DNA of 64,000 bases from a bacterium (GTDB lineage Bacteria > Electryoneota > Electryoneia > Electryoneales > Electryoneaceae). The stretch's first letter is position 1; the number at the start of each line of letters is the position of its first letter. The stretch covers positions 434,001-498,000 of the forward strand of contig JAHLLH010000001.1 of assembly GCA_020444265.1 (NCBI GenBank). The letters run 5' to 3'. The position numbers and the translations under genes were made by a program. This document shows positions 8,861-17,904 of the stretch, piece after piece. The notes beneath the pieces are model-generated. The model saw nothing but the letters and a program-made list of their open reading frames with translations. It was not told the origin of the DNA and searched no databases.

Positions 8861-10813
8861 GTGGAATTGCTCTCTCGTGGACGCGGTGTCGTTGTTTGCA
8901 TGCTCTTTGGTTTGATGCTGTTCGGTCTGGTCCCGACAGCCGGTGCTGATGTTGTCGGTGATACGGTTGTGGTGGGGTATTCTGCCCTGGATAACCAGCA
9001 TAATACAGTGATTGGACGAATGATTGCCTATGATCCAAATGGGGATGGCGGCAATGGACTTGTCCATCTGGTTTATACCAAACTTTTGCTGGATCGCTCG
9101 GATCGGTACGTCGTCTCGAACAAGGTTCACTTTGTCGATGGCATGCCGGACATGTCCAACAGCGTTCCATCTACTATCAGTGGTGGGTACTCGGGAGGGT
9201 ATGCAACTCTCGGGATGTCACCGTCGATGGAGAATCCATGGCCCGTTTATGCGTTCCATGATCGCCCCGGTGCTGGACAGGTCTACTCGGCACATGTGGC
9301 TTCCGAATCGGAGGTTGTGCCTGGCTTTTTCATCGAGCAGATCCTGAATAATCCGCTTGGTGGAAGTGTAACACAGTTCAAGATTGCCATGGATGCGGAT
9401 AGCATCGCCCACATGGTCGGTGGGTCGTCAACAGGAACAACAGGCGATCCGCGTCCCCTGATCTACTATCGTCTTGCTGCAAACCGCCTCGACAATACCT
9501 TTGAGATCACCAATCCGGCCGGGTCTCAATCCATTGTTACAGAAATCGCACCCTTCAGTGCTGCAGAGATCGCGGTCAGCCCGGATGGTCAACGTGTCGC
9601 GATTTCTCATATACTGGCACGCGAAGCGCTGGGCCAGTCCACGGTCCCATCTGGATCAGACTATGTCCTTTGGGTCAGTGATGATGGTGGCCGAAACTGG
9701 AACTTTGACGAATCCCTGGTAAATGTGACCCAGTTCGCTGGCCCGTATGGTGACCTGCTTCCGGATACAACGGCTGCAGATGGTGACACCATGCGCGTAA
9801 CCTCTGGTAGCTCGCTCTTTATTGATGACGACAACACACTTCATTTCGCATATGAAGTGTATCCCTGGTTCCACTACGAGGAGACCGGCTACATCTTTGG
9901 TCGAGTCTATTACTGGAATGATGAACATCAGGAACACATCCAGGTTGCGGATGGCAGTTTCTTCCTGAATGCAGGTGTCACCTCCTATGGTTCGATGACC
10001 GGAAAGCCCAGCCTGTACAAGGATCCGGATACCGGTTACCTGTGGTGTCTATACCAGCAATTTGGCGAGCCGGGTGATACGTTGGAGACAGGTGATGCGA
10101 TGGATGCCGGTGAGTCCACGGGCCTCCTTAACGCCGACCTTTACATTGCAGCATCCCCGCCCGGCGAGTACAACGGCCTCCTTTGGTATAAGGGTGTGAA
10201 CATCACCAATACTAAAGGGACAACAGGTAGCCTGCCAGCAGGCGAAAGCCAGCATGAGCGGGATGCATCCCTGGCTCTGAACAATGATGGCGACTACTTA
10301 AACATCCTCTATCTGAAGGATCTTGATTCAGGTAACTTCGACAACGGGAACGGCACCATCACGGAAAACCCGCTCATTTATCACCGAGTCAGCAAGCAGG
10401 AGCTGATCGACATGTACAACGATCAGCAGGAGTTTGTCCGTAACTATCCGATCCACATTGATTCCACTGGATTCTGGCAGGATGAAGAGGATTGGGCGTG
10501 GCGTGAATTGACATCAGTGGATGAGCCGGTTCAAGCAGCTCAGCCTGGCGGATTTGAGATCGAGCATGCATGGCCGAACCCGTTTAATGCGACCCTGTCC
10601 GTCAGGTTCAGTCTGGATCGCACGAGCAAGGTGCGTCTAGCGGTTTTCGATGTTTTGGGGCGCGAAGTGGCAGAATTGTCCAACCATACGTATTCCGGTG
10701 GCCGCCACACCTTGTCTTTCGATGCGCAGTCGCTCGCAAGTGGAGTTTATTTCCTGAGACTCGAGAATGGGTTCGGGGAAAACTCGATGTTAAAGGTCGC
10801 TCTTGTGAAATAA
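8861..10813 (+). CDS. Secreted beta-propeller-like protein with T9SS-type C-terminal sorting domain
   Basis: The best start is the GTG at 8861, 5 bp after GGAGG; this gives 650 residues. A signal peptide (VVVCMLFGLMLFGLVPTAGA) is followed by a repetitive beta-rich body. That body has at least one Asp-box-like motif (WVSDDGGRNWNFD, near residue 275), as found in sialidase/BNR-type propellers. Other blade-like pieces are LIYYRLAANRLDNTF and SLFIDDDNTLHFAYEVY. The last 80 residues carry AWPNPFNATLSVRFSL, FDVLGREVAEL, SGVYFLRLENGF and LKVALVK, a type-A sorting domain. The likely fate is secretion and attachment at the cell surface. No catalytic residues can be assigned, so an enzymatic role is unproven. 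Confidence 0.85.
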   Translation: MELLSRGRGVVVCMLFGLMLFGLVPTAGADVVGDTVVVGYSALDNQHNTVIGRMIAYDPNGDGGNGLVHLVYTKLLLDRSDRYVVSNKVHFVDGMPDMSNSVPSTISGGYSGGYATLGMSPSMENPWPVYAFHDRPGAGQVYSAHVASESEVVPGFFIEQILNNPLGGSVTQFKIAMDADSIAHMVGGSSTGTTGDPRPLIYYRLAANRLDNTFEITNPAGSQSIVTEIAPFSAAEIAVSPDGQRVAISHILAREALGQSTVPSGSDYVLWVSDDGGRNWNFDESLVNVTQFAGPYGDLLPDTTAADGDTMRVTSGSSLFIDDDNTLHFAYEVYPWFHYEETGYIFGRVYYWNDEHQEHIQVADGSFFLNAGVTSYGSMTGKPSLYKDPDTGYLWCLYQQFGEPGDTLETGDAMDAGESTGLLNADLYIAASPPGEYNGLLWYKGVNITNTKGTTGSLPAGESQHERDASLALNNDGDYLNILYLKDLDSGNFDNGNGTITENPLIYHRVSKQELIDMYNDQQEFVRNYPIHIDSTGFWQDEEDWAWRELTSVDEPVQAAQPGGFEIEHAWPNPFNATLSVRFSLDRTSKVRLAVFDVLGREVAELSNHTYSGGRHTLSFDAQSLASGVYFLRLENGFGENSMLKVALVK

Positions 10814-10831
10814 TGGCTCATTTGATCGTGC

Positions 10832-10865
10832 AAGCCGGGCAGGGGACACCTTGTCCGGCTTTTTG
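10832..10865 (+). terminator. Intrinsic terminator after the propeller-like gene
   Basis: AAGCCGG pairs with CCGGCTT. An inner GGACA/TGTCC stem is visible, and the hairpin is followed by TTTTGCC. Confidence 0.8.
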
Positions 10866-11355
10866 CCTCTGAGAGGAAATGCTCTCTATTTTGGGTTTTA
10901 GCTGTTTTTTGTGCGCACCATCACAGTTTTTCCGAATGCAGAAGATGTATTCTAAAGCATCAAACCTCGAACATAGCTCGCTACAGACGATCGGGGAATC
11001 GTTAATCTGGTAAGGAGTACCACAGTACTGTCACTGGTTGGCACCATAGGGAGAGTGGTGTTTCAGTAAAACAGTGCCTTGGATTAGCTCCTCTTGACGG
11101 TTTTCGGCGATTGTTGGGTTTTCAGCGAATGGTTTCGTTGAACCCGATTCGTATTACTTCCCTTTTGGTAGCTGACATCATTGGACCATGCCTACCTGTC
11201 CGACCTTTGACAGCATCAATACCGAACTACCTAAACACACACAGAAGCATAGAACCCATGGTTCTGGGATCCACGTCTCTGGACGCTCTGCCGGTTAACA
11301 CTGATCGACGGTGGCTTCTCCGAACGAAATCCTGATTTCGGAAGGGAGTGCAGCC
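10866..11355. other. Long leader or intergenic region before the giant repeat gene
   Basis: About 490 bp without a credible gene. The only open frame of note (11111-11335 plus) has no ribosome site. The region is lower in GC than its flanks and probably holds the promoter and a long 5' leader. I could not match it to a known riboswitch. Confidence 0.45.
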
Positions 11356-14300
11356 ATGAAGAAAGTGTTCGCGTTTCTTCTTTGTTTCGTCCTTGCAAGC
11401 TCGTTCCTCGTACCGTCCCTAAGCTGGGCGGATGGGGTCGTCAAGGAGGAAGCACCTTCAACAACGCCCGTGGTTACCCTTATCCCACAAGTCGTTGTTA
11501 CAACCCCCGCACCTTTTGGCCCACAGCCTTTGACAGCTCTCGCCAAAGACCGAGCCACCGTGCTGGCGGATGCAACAAATTATCTCGCCACCAGCCAGGG
11601 GGCGAGCAGGGTAGAAGCCGTCAACAAAGATGCAGGACAGGTCAATTCCGTCCAGCGTCAGGGACGAAGCTTCGACAAAAGCTCGGAGTTAAGCAGACTC
11701 CAGAGCGCTCAGCAGCAAGGTCGCACCTTCGACAAGACTCCAGGATCGTATGGATTCTTTGTTGAACAGAGGATGGGACGCGCTGCAAAGGGTGACTCGC
11801 CGATGAGCGCCATCCAGCAGCCTGGTACGGCGAAGGCAAATAATACACATCGCACATCCCGTGTAGAAGCTGGTGAGGCGGTCGAAAAGGCAAGCAATAC
11901 TGCAAATATCTCGATCGGCCAACATCAGGGACAGGCGGCGGACAAGTCCTCGCCGATGAACAAGGTTGCCTTCGAGCAGAGGCAGGGACGTGAGGTCGAA
12001 AAAGCCAATGGTCCGCTGAGCTCAACCCGCAAGATGGGCGATGCAGTTGACAAGAGCAGCGACAGGCACGCACTTCAGACCCTGCAGCAGCCGGGTCGTG
12101 AAGCGAACAAGCCTGATGCCGCAGTTTCTGTCAGCCAGGACAAAGAAACGTCCTCTGAAAAGGTTTCCAACCCGGTAAACAGTAAGCAAGGTCAGGGCCG
12201 TGAGGCTGTCAAGGATACTGAAAACAACGAACTGGATGAGATCCCAGGCTTCTACAATGTCTACGCATCTCACCAGGTTTCGCCGGACTTTGATGGCTAC
12301 CTGGAAGCCTGGTATTTCGAAGTGGATGTTGATGTGCCCAATAGTGCTACTGAAAGCACGGACATTACCATCATTGACACCCAAGGCAACAACTACGGAA
12401 CATACGGCCCGTTTGAGTTTACTGGCTACCTTACGTCAGATAACGCATTTATAGGTCCTTTCACTGATCTATTTACGTTTTGGGAGCCGCTGCCCGCAGA
12501 CGTCGCTTTCGTGCTCACGCTGTCAAACGGTGGTGATACGTTTGAGATCACTGTTCCAGTTGATGACAACTATGAAGATGCGGATACTGTGCCGTACTTC
12601 TACAGTGTGACCGTTCAAAACGCAGTCGACGATGATGTCGATGGCTACAACGAAGCGTGGGATTTTGTTGTAGACATTGATGTTTATGATGGTTCCACCC
12701 AGACGACCAACATCCGCATCTCGGATAGCAACGGTACTGACTATGGTTGGTTTGGACCCTTTGATTTTTCGGGTTCGCTTACCAGCGATAACGTTTACAT
12801 CAGTTTTGATGCTGGCGATTTAGGAGAGGCGTTTACCGGACCGGACGACGTCTTTTTCTATTTCGAACTTGAGGCGGACGGGGATGGATATGTCCGTCAG
12901 GTGATGGTAGACGAAGCACCACTGGTGGATCCGCCTTACTTCTGGGATGTCTACACAGCCTTCCCGACCGATGCGGATGATGATTCCTGGTACGAATCCT
13001 GGTGGTTCGAAATTGATGTTGACGTACCCGGTCAAAACTACGCCACTACAGGGATTTACATTACTGACTCGAACGGAAACGATTACGGTGAATTCGGTCC
13101 CTTCGAGTTCTTCAATGGTGCGACGGATGACAATGTTTTCATCGGTCCGTTCAGTTCTGACCTGATCGGTGCAACAGGCCCGCCAGATGAAGTCGTGTTC
13201 AACTTTGAACTGACGAATGGTGGGGACACCAATACTGAAGTAGTTCCCGCCGATGCACAAGAAGATGATCACCAGGATATGGGCTTCTGGTCCGTGAGCG
13301 TAATCAACGGTGTGGATTCAGACGAGAACGGTTTCCTGGAATCCTGGGACTTCGAAATTGATGTCGATGTTTCGGATGGCGGAACAGCTGAGACGTTCAT
13401 CGAGGTCGTTGATGGTGTCGGCAACAACTATGGCATCTTTGGACCCTTCGCATTCACAGGTGCCTTGACATCTGATAATGCACTCATTACGGGGTTCACC
13501 TGGGAGATGCTTGGTGATGCTGAGCTGCCAGCAGAAGTCCAATTCTACTTCGGGCTTTCCAACGGTGGTGATCAGTACAGCTTGCCTGTCCCGGTAGATG
13601 GGGAAGGACAGCAGGATCTTCCGTATTTCTACAATGTTTACACCGCTGGACCGTCAGACGTGGATGATGATGGTTATCTCGAAGCCTGGTGGTTCGAGGT
13701 GGATGCTGACGTCGATAATGGCGCCTCAGCAGAAACCACGATTGAAGTCTATGGTCCGGATGGATCGCTTGTAGGGATCTACGGACCCGCAACTTTCACC
13801 GGTTATCTCACCTCAGATAATGCTTTCATCGGCCCGTTCGATGCTACCATGTTCCCCGGTGGTCCGGCAGATATGGAGTTCAGCTTTGTTCTGACGAACG
13901 GTGGTGACACCACCTTTGGTACCGTCCCTGTGGACGCAGAAGGTGATGCGCATGGACCGATGAGTATCTACGCAGTCTCTACGATCAACGGTGTGGATGC
14001 GGACGAAAACGGGTTCCTTGAATCTTGGGACTTTGAAATCGATGCAGATGTGAGTGATGGCGGCTCGGCCGAAACCTGGATTGCTATTTGGGATGATCTG
14101 GGGAACGATTACGGTACGTACGGTCCGTTCACATTCACTGGCTTTGCGACAGATGACAACGCTTTCATTTCCGGATTCACATGGGGTCTTGTGAACCCGG
14201 AAGGTCCGCCTATGGATGTCAACTTCACATTCATGTTGACAAACGGCGAAGCGTCACAGGACGAATTGGTCCCGGTGGATGGAGAGGGATCAGCAGATAT

Positions 14301-17300
14301 TCCGTTCTTCTGGAGTGTTTACACAACTGATGTCGTTGATGGTGATGATGACGGTTGGCTGGAATCCTGGTACTACACGATTGATGTGGATGTCCCCAAC
14401 GGCTCTTCCGCCGAAACGATGGTCTACATCTTTGACGATAACGGCGCAATTGACGAGGTCTACGGTCCGTTTACCTTTACCGGTTCCTTGACCGAAGACA
14501 ACGCCGTGATCGGTCCATTCAATTCGACCGAGTTCATTGAGTTCTACGATTTACCCAACGAAATTCCCATGAACTTTGAGCTCTCCAACGGTGGCGATCT
14601 GTTTACGCACTATACGCCTGCTGATGGAGAGGGTCCGATTCTACCCCAATTCTACAATGTCTATGACAGTGGGGTAGTCGATACGGACGAAGATACTTTC
14701 GCTGAATCCTGGTACTTTGAAATTGATGTGGATGTCCCGGGAAGCATGGCGGATACCGATATTCAGATCACCAACAACGTCGGCGATGATTATGGCTGGT
14801 TCGGGACGTTCACGTTCGAGGGCTACCTCACCAGCGATAACGTCTTTATCGGTCCCTTTACCTCCGACCTGGTCAGCATCGAAACGGCCCAGGAGGTCAT
14901 GTTCACCTTCACGCTTTCAAATGGTGGAGATGTGTACGACCTGACCATGGGTGTTGATGATCCAACGGCAGGGGAAACCCCGTTCTTCTGGAGTGTCAAC
15001 CGTCAGAATGAAGTGGATGAGGACGGTGACTTCTACCTTGAGGCATGGGACTTTGTGATCGATGTTGATGTTCCGAATATGGGGACCGCATCCACTCGTG
15101 TTCACATTTCGGATAACGTGGGCAACGACTACGGCTGGTTTGGCCCATTCACCTTCTACAACGGCGCGACCGATGATAATGTCTTCATCGGTACCTTTAC
15201 GTCTGACATTGTGATGGCGCCGGATGCCCCACAGGATGTTGAATTCACATTTGAACTCGACAATGGTGGGGATGTCACTACAAACCTGACTCCAGTTGAC
15301 GAGCCGAGCGTCCAGGAAGAGTTGCCGTTCTTCTGGGGTGTCTACATCGACAGCCCGGTTGATGAAGATGAAGATGGGTATTTCGAAGCGTTTAACCTCG
15401 AAATCGACGTTGACGTTCCGAACGGTGCGACCGCCGAGACTAACATCCTGATCGTAGATGCTTTCGGCAACGATTTCGGCGAGTATGGTCCCTTTACCTT
15501 CGTCAATGGCAACACCGACGACAACATCTTCATCGGTCCATTCACGCAAGAGATGTGGTCTGATCAAGACTTCCCGGGTTGGGTGGATTTCCAACTGACG
15601 CTCACCAATGGCGGTGACGTCGCCTTCCCGGAAGTGCCTGTTGACGGTGATGGCACAGGCGAAGAGTTCCCGTTCTTCTATGATATCTACACCGTCGACG
15701 TGATTGATGCAGATGAAGATGGCTGGTTTGAAGCCTGGTATTTTGAAGTCGACGTGGACGTCCCGATGGGCGGAACCGCTGAGACCGATATTCACATCTC
15801 AGACAGCGAAGGAAACGACTATGGTTGGTATGGTCCCTTCACCTTTGTGAATGGCAATACTGATGATAACGTTTTCTTCGGACTCTTCAGTGCAGAACTG
15901 GTAGCACCAGAAGTAGCACCTGGTGATGTTGAGTTCTACTTCGAGCTGTCGAATGGAGGGGATACAGAAACCGAACTGGTTCCTGTTGATGAACCAAACG
16001 AAGGTCCAACACCTGCCTTCTGGAACACCTATATCGTCGATGCTCAGGACTTCGATGAAGATGGTTACTACGAATCCTGGAACTTTGAAGTTGATGTCGA
16101 TGTTCCGGACGGTGGAACTGCTGAAACGCTTATCCGCATTGAGGATGGCTTCGGCGGTGATTACGGATGGTTTGGTCCCTTCACCTTTACAGGTACCTTA
16201 ACATCCGACAATGCTCTGATCGGCGAGTTCTTCTCCGCCTGGTATGCTGGATTCGAGGGAATTCCGGGCAATGTCAACTTCATGTTGACCCTGTCTAATG
16301 GCGGCGATCAGATGTCGATCGAAGTTCCTGTGGATGGCATTGATCCTACCGCACCATACTTCTATGACGTCTATTTGAACGATCCGTTCGATGGCGATCA
16401 AGATGGCTACTTCGAGCAATGGGGCTTCGAGATCGATGTTGATGTTCCCGAGGGTGCCACGGCTGAAGTTGAAATCCACATGACCGATAACTTTGGCCAT
16501 GATCATGGATGGTTCGGTCCCTTTACGTTCACAGGTTACTTGACTTCGGACAACGCCTTTATCGGACCGTTCTTCGCAGACCAGTTCAACGAGACAGGCG
16601 AACCAGTTGAAGTTGAAGTCGGCTTCCAGCTCGATCCGGGCGGCGACTACATCTCAGGCATGCTGCCTGTGGACAATGAAGGTGCCGGGTTGGATATGCA
16701 TGTCCCGATTGAGGGCAATGTGTTTGAGCTGGTTTCAATCGGTCTCGTTCCTGAGAGCCCGTGGGTCGGCGATGTCTTCAGCAGCCTGGAAGACCTGGCA
16801 GTTGTATACAACCATGATGGTAACCTCTACGTTCCTGGTGTGATCGATGATATTGGCAATGTCGATCCAGGTCATGCCTACCGTGTCCTCAGCGACTTTG
16901 ATGACATGTGGGATATGATGGGTGCACCAGCTGATCCTGCGACTCTTTACGAGATGGCACCAAACACATGGAACTGGCTCGGTTATCCCTTCGGCCACAT
17001 GGAATCGGTGGAAGGCATGATGTTCGGCATGGATGAACACCTTGTCATCATCATGAACGATGAGGGTCAATTCTACATTCCCAACGTGATTAACACTCTT
17101 GGCGTCATGCGTCCGGGTGATGGTTACATGGTCTTCGCCAGTGATTGGATTGATTTCTATTATCCGCAGGGTGGACCGGTTGTAGCGTCCAACACGATGG
17201 AACTTACACGTGTTGAGACCCCGACAGATGCCCCGGCGCGTACAGGCATGCCTTACGCCGTCCTGGTGAAGCTGGAAGACAGCCTTTGGCGGTCTGCTCC

Positions 17301-17829
17301 AGGCATGGTGGAGCTCTATTCTGGTTCCGTCCTCGCTGGTAAGGCATACATTGACCCGAACAGTGACATCACTCCTGTAGTGACCTGGCAGGGTTCGGAT
17401 GCAGAAGGTCTTGAAGGTTTCACACCGGGTGCACAGATTACTCCGGTCCTGATTTCTGAGGATGGCAGCAGAATTAATCTGCGTCAAACGAGTCAGGGTG
17501 CAACATTCGGTTCCGGTGGATATGCTGTCATGACTCTTGAAGAAGCAGCGATTCCGACAGAGTTCGGCATGAAAGCTGGTTATCCGAACCCCTTTAACCC
17601 CTCAATTAATATTCCCTTCGCCCTGCCGAACGCAGGTGATGTGAAGGTTGCTGTCTACAATGTTCTGGGTCGGGAGGTCTTCGCGAAATCGACCCACTTC
17701 GAGGCTGGATACCACAATATGGTCTTCTCTAGTCATGAAGCGGGTTTTGAGCTTGTCAGCGGTGTCTATTTCTTCCGCATGAGCTTCGCTGGTCACACCG
17801 TGACTCAGAAGATCGTTTTGATGAAGTAG
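11356..17829 (+). CDS. Giant secreted repeat protein: 13 tandem ~114-residue acidic domains plus T9SS-type sorting domain
   Basis: The start is the ATG at 11356 behind GAAGGGAGTG, giving 2157 residues. A signal peptide (VFAFLLCFVLASSFLVPSLS, ending near residue 24) leads into a low-complexity region. That region has about 11 copies of a 17-20-residue unit resembling QxxGRxxDKSSxxx (about 95-289). Thirteen tandem domains follow (about 298-1778), each reading roughly [PG]-F-[YW]-x-V-Y, then DxDxDGxxE[AS]W, FE[IV]DVDVP, GPFTFTG, LTSDNxFIGPF, LSNGGD and PVD. The DxDxDG loop looks like a calcium-binding loop. Then come a two-copy 'FELVS...YVPGVI' domain (about 1785-1940), a divergent 'GLPYA' module (about 1960-2060) and the sorting domain (GYPNPFNPSINIPFALP, VYNVLGREVF, GVYFFRM, KIVLMK). 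The body is very acidic and lacks cysteine. A surface fibre, adhesin or S-layer-like role is inferred. Confidence 0.88.
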   Translation: MKKVFAFLLCFVLASSFLVPSLSWADGVVKEEAPSTTPVVTLIPQVVVTTPAPFGPQPLTALAKDRATVLADATNYLATSQGASRVEAVNKDAGQVNSVQRQGRSFDKSSELSRLQSAQQQGRTFDKTPGSYGFFVEQRMGRAAKGDSPMSAIQQPGTAKANNTHRTSRVEAGEAVEKASNTANISIGQHQGQAADKSSPMNKVAFEQRQGREVEKANGPLSSTRKMGDAVDKSSDRHALQTLQQPGREANKPDAAVSVSQDKETSSEKVSNPVNSKQGQGREAVKDTENNELDEIPGFYNVYASHQVSPDFDGYLEAWYFEVDVDVPNSATESTDITIIDTQGNNYGTYGPFEFTGYLTSDNAFIGPFTDLFTFWEPLPADVAFVLTLSNGGDTFEITVPVDDNYEDADTVPYFYSVTVQNAVDDDVDGYNEAWDFVVDIDVYDGSTQTTNIRISDSNGTDYGWFGPFDFSGSLTSDNVYISFDAGDLGEAFTGPDDVFFYFELEADGDGYVRQVMVDEAPLVDPPYFWDVYTAFPTDADDDSWYESWWFEIDVDVPGQNYATTGIYITDSNGNDYGEFGPFEFFNGATDDNVFIGPFSSDLIGATGPPDEVVFNFELTNGGDTNTEVVPADAQEDDHQDMGFWSVSVINGVDSDENGFLESWDFEIDVDVSDGGTAETFIEVVDGVGNNYGIFGPFAFTGALTSDNALITGFTWEMLGDAELPAEVQFYFGLSNGGDQYSLPVPVDGEGQQDLPYFYNVYTAGPSDVDDDGYLEAWWFEVDADVDNGASAETTIEVYGPDGSLVGIYGPATFTGYLTSDNAFIGPFDATMFPGGPADMEFSFVLTNGGDTTFGTVPVDAEGDAHGPMSIYAVSTINGVDADENGFLESWDFEIDADVSDGGSAETWIAIWDDLGNDYGTYGPFTFTGFATDDNAFISGFTWGLVNPEGPPMDVNFTFMLTNGEASQDELVPVDGEGSADIPFFWSVYTTDVVDGDDDGWLESWYYTIDVDVPNGSSAETMVYIFDDNGAIDEVYGPFTFTGSLTEDNAVIGPFNSTEFIEFYDLPNEIPMNFELSNGGDLFTHYTPADGEGPILPQFYNVYDSGVVDTDEDTFAESWYFEIDVDVPGSMADTDIQITNNVGDDYGWFGTFTFEGYLTSDNVFIGPFTSDLVSIETAQEVMFTFTLSNGGDVYDLTMGVDDPTAGETPFFWSVNRQNEVDEDGDFYLEAWDFVIDVDVPNMGTASTRVHISDNVGNDYGWFGPFTFYNGATDDNVFIGTFTSDIVMAPDAPQDVEFTFELDNGGDVTTNLTPVDEPSVQEELPFFWGVYIDSPVDEDEDGYFEAFNLEIDVDVPNGATAETNILIVDAFGNDFGEYGPFTFVNGNTDDNIFIGPFTQEMWSDQDFPGWVDFQLTLTNGGDVAFPEVPVDGDGTGEEFPFFYDIYTVDVIDADEDGWFEAWYFEVDVDVPMGGTAETDIHISDSEGNDYGWYGPFTFVNGNTDDNVFFGLFSAELVAPEVAPGDVEFYFELSNGGDTETELVPVDEPNEGPTPAFWNTYIVDAQDFDEDGYYESWNFEVDVDVPDGGTAETLIRIEDGFGGDYGWFGPFTFTGTLTSDNALIGEFFSAWYAGFEGIPGNVNFMLTLSNGGDQMSIEVPVDGIDPTAPYFYDVYLNDPFDGDQDGYFEQWGFEIDVDVPEGATAEVEIHMTDNFGHDHGWFGPFTFTGYLTSDNAFIGPFFADQFNETGEPVEVEVGFQLDPGGDYISGMLPVDNEGAGLDMHVPIEGNVFELVSIGLVPESPWVGDVFSSLEDLAVVYNHDGNLYVPGVIDDIGNVDPGHAYRVLSDFDDMWDMMGAPADPATLYEMAPNTWNWLGYPFGHMESVEGMMFGMDEHLVIIMNDEGQFYIPNVINTLGVMRPGDGYMVFASDWIDFYYPQGGPVVASNTMELTRVETPTDAPARTGMPYAVLVKLEDSLWRSAPGMVELYSGSVLAGKAYIDPNSDITPVVTWQGSDAEGLEGFTPGAQITPVLISEDGSRINLRQTSQGATFGSGGYAVMTLEEAAIPTEFGMKAGYPNPFNPSINIPFALPNAGDVKVAVYNVLGREVFAKSTHFEAGYHNMVFSSHEAGFELVSGVYFFRMSFAGHTVTQKIVLMK
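11640..12222 (+). repeat. About 11 short tandem protein repeats (17-20 residues) in the giant protein
   Basis: Successive units read QRQGRSFDKSS, QQQGRTFDKTP, EQRMGRAAKGDS, QQPGTAKANN, VEAGEAVEKAS, QHQGQAADKSS, QRQGREVEKAN, RKMGDAVDKSS, QQPGREANKPD, QDKETSSEKVS and QGQGREAVKD. The shared core is a polar turn around G-R followed by a basic D/E-K-S. The segment is rich in Q, K, S and R, unlike the acidic body that follows. It may be disordered or a short coiled segment. Confidence 0.8.
12247..16690 (+). repeat. Thirteen tandem ~114-residue domains in the giant protein
   Basis: Each unit runs about 340 nt. Unit starts can be followed by the aromatic opening: GFYNVY, PYFYSV, PYFWDV, GFWSVS, PYFYNV, SIYAVS, PFFWSV, QFYNVY, PFFWSV, PFFWGV, PFFYDI, PAFWNT, PYFYDV. 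Landmarks kept in nearly all units are DGxxE-A/S-W, DVDV, GPFTF, DN-x-FIG and NGGD. Units 3, 9, 10 and 11 share the variant NGxTDDN in place of TGxLTSDN. This suggests they descend from a sub-duplication. Confidence 0.93.
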
Positions 17830-17841
17830 GTCGCGATGGAT

Positions 17842-17870
17842 GCTTCCCCCGGTTTACGACCGGGGGAAGC
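17842..17870. terminator. Strong hairpin between the giant gene and the four-module gene
   Basis: GCTTCCCCCGGT and ACCGGGGGAAGC pair perfectly over 12 bp around a 5-nt loop. No T-run follows directly (GTTGTGACG), so it may attenuate or protect transcript ends rather than stop transcription. The next gene starts 35 bp later. Confidence 0.6.
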
Positions 17871-17904
17871 GTTGTGACGTTTTCCGGAAAAGAAAGGATG
17901 CATC

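Noticed and set aside
10866-11355. Riboswitch in the leader of the giant gene
   Set aside because: No conserved aptamer segment (GEMM, TPP, SAM, cobalamin) could be recognised.
14917-15795. 292-codon antisense frame in the giant gene
   Set aside because: It arises from the repeated, biased codon use of the tandem array; other antisense frames occur in the same gene for the same reason.
12247-16690. Tandem array as a CRISPR or DNA satellite
   Set aside because: Units are conserved at protein level but differ at most synonymous sites; there are no short identical repeats with spacers.
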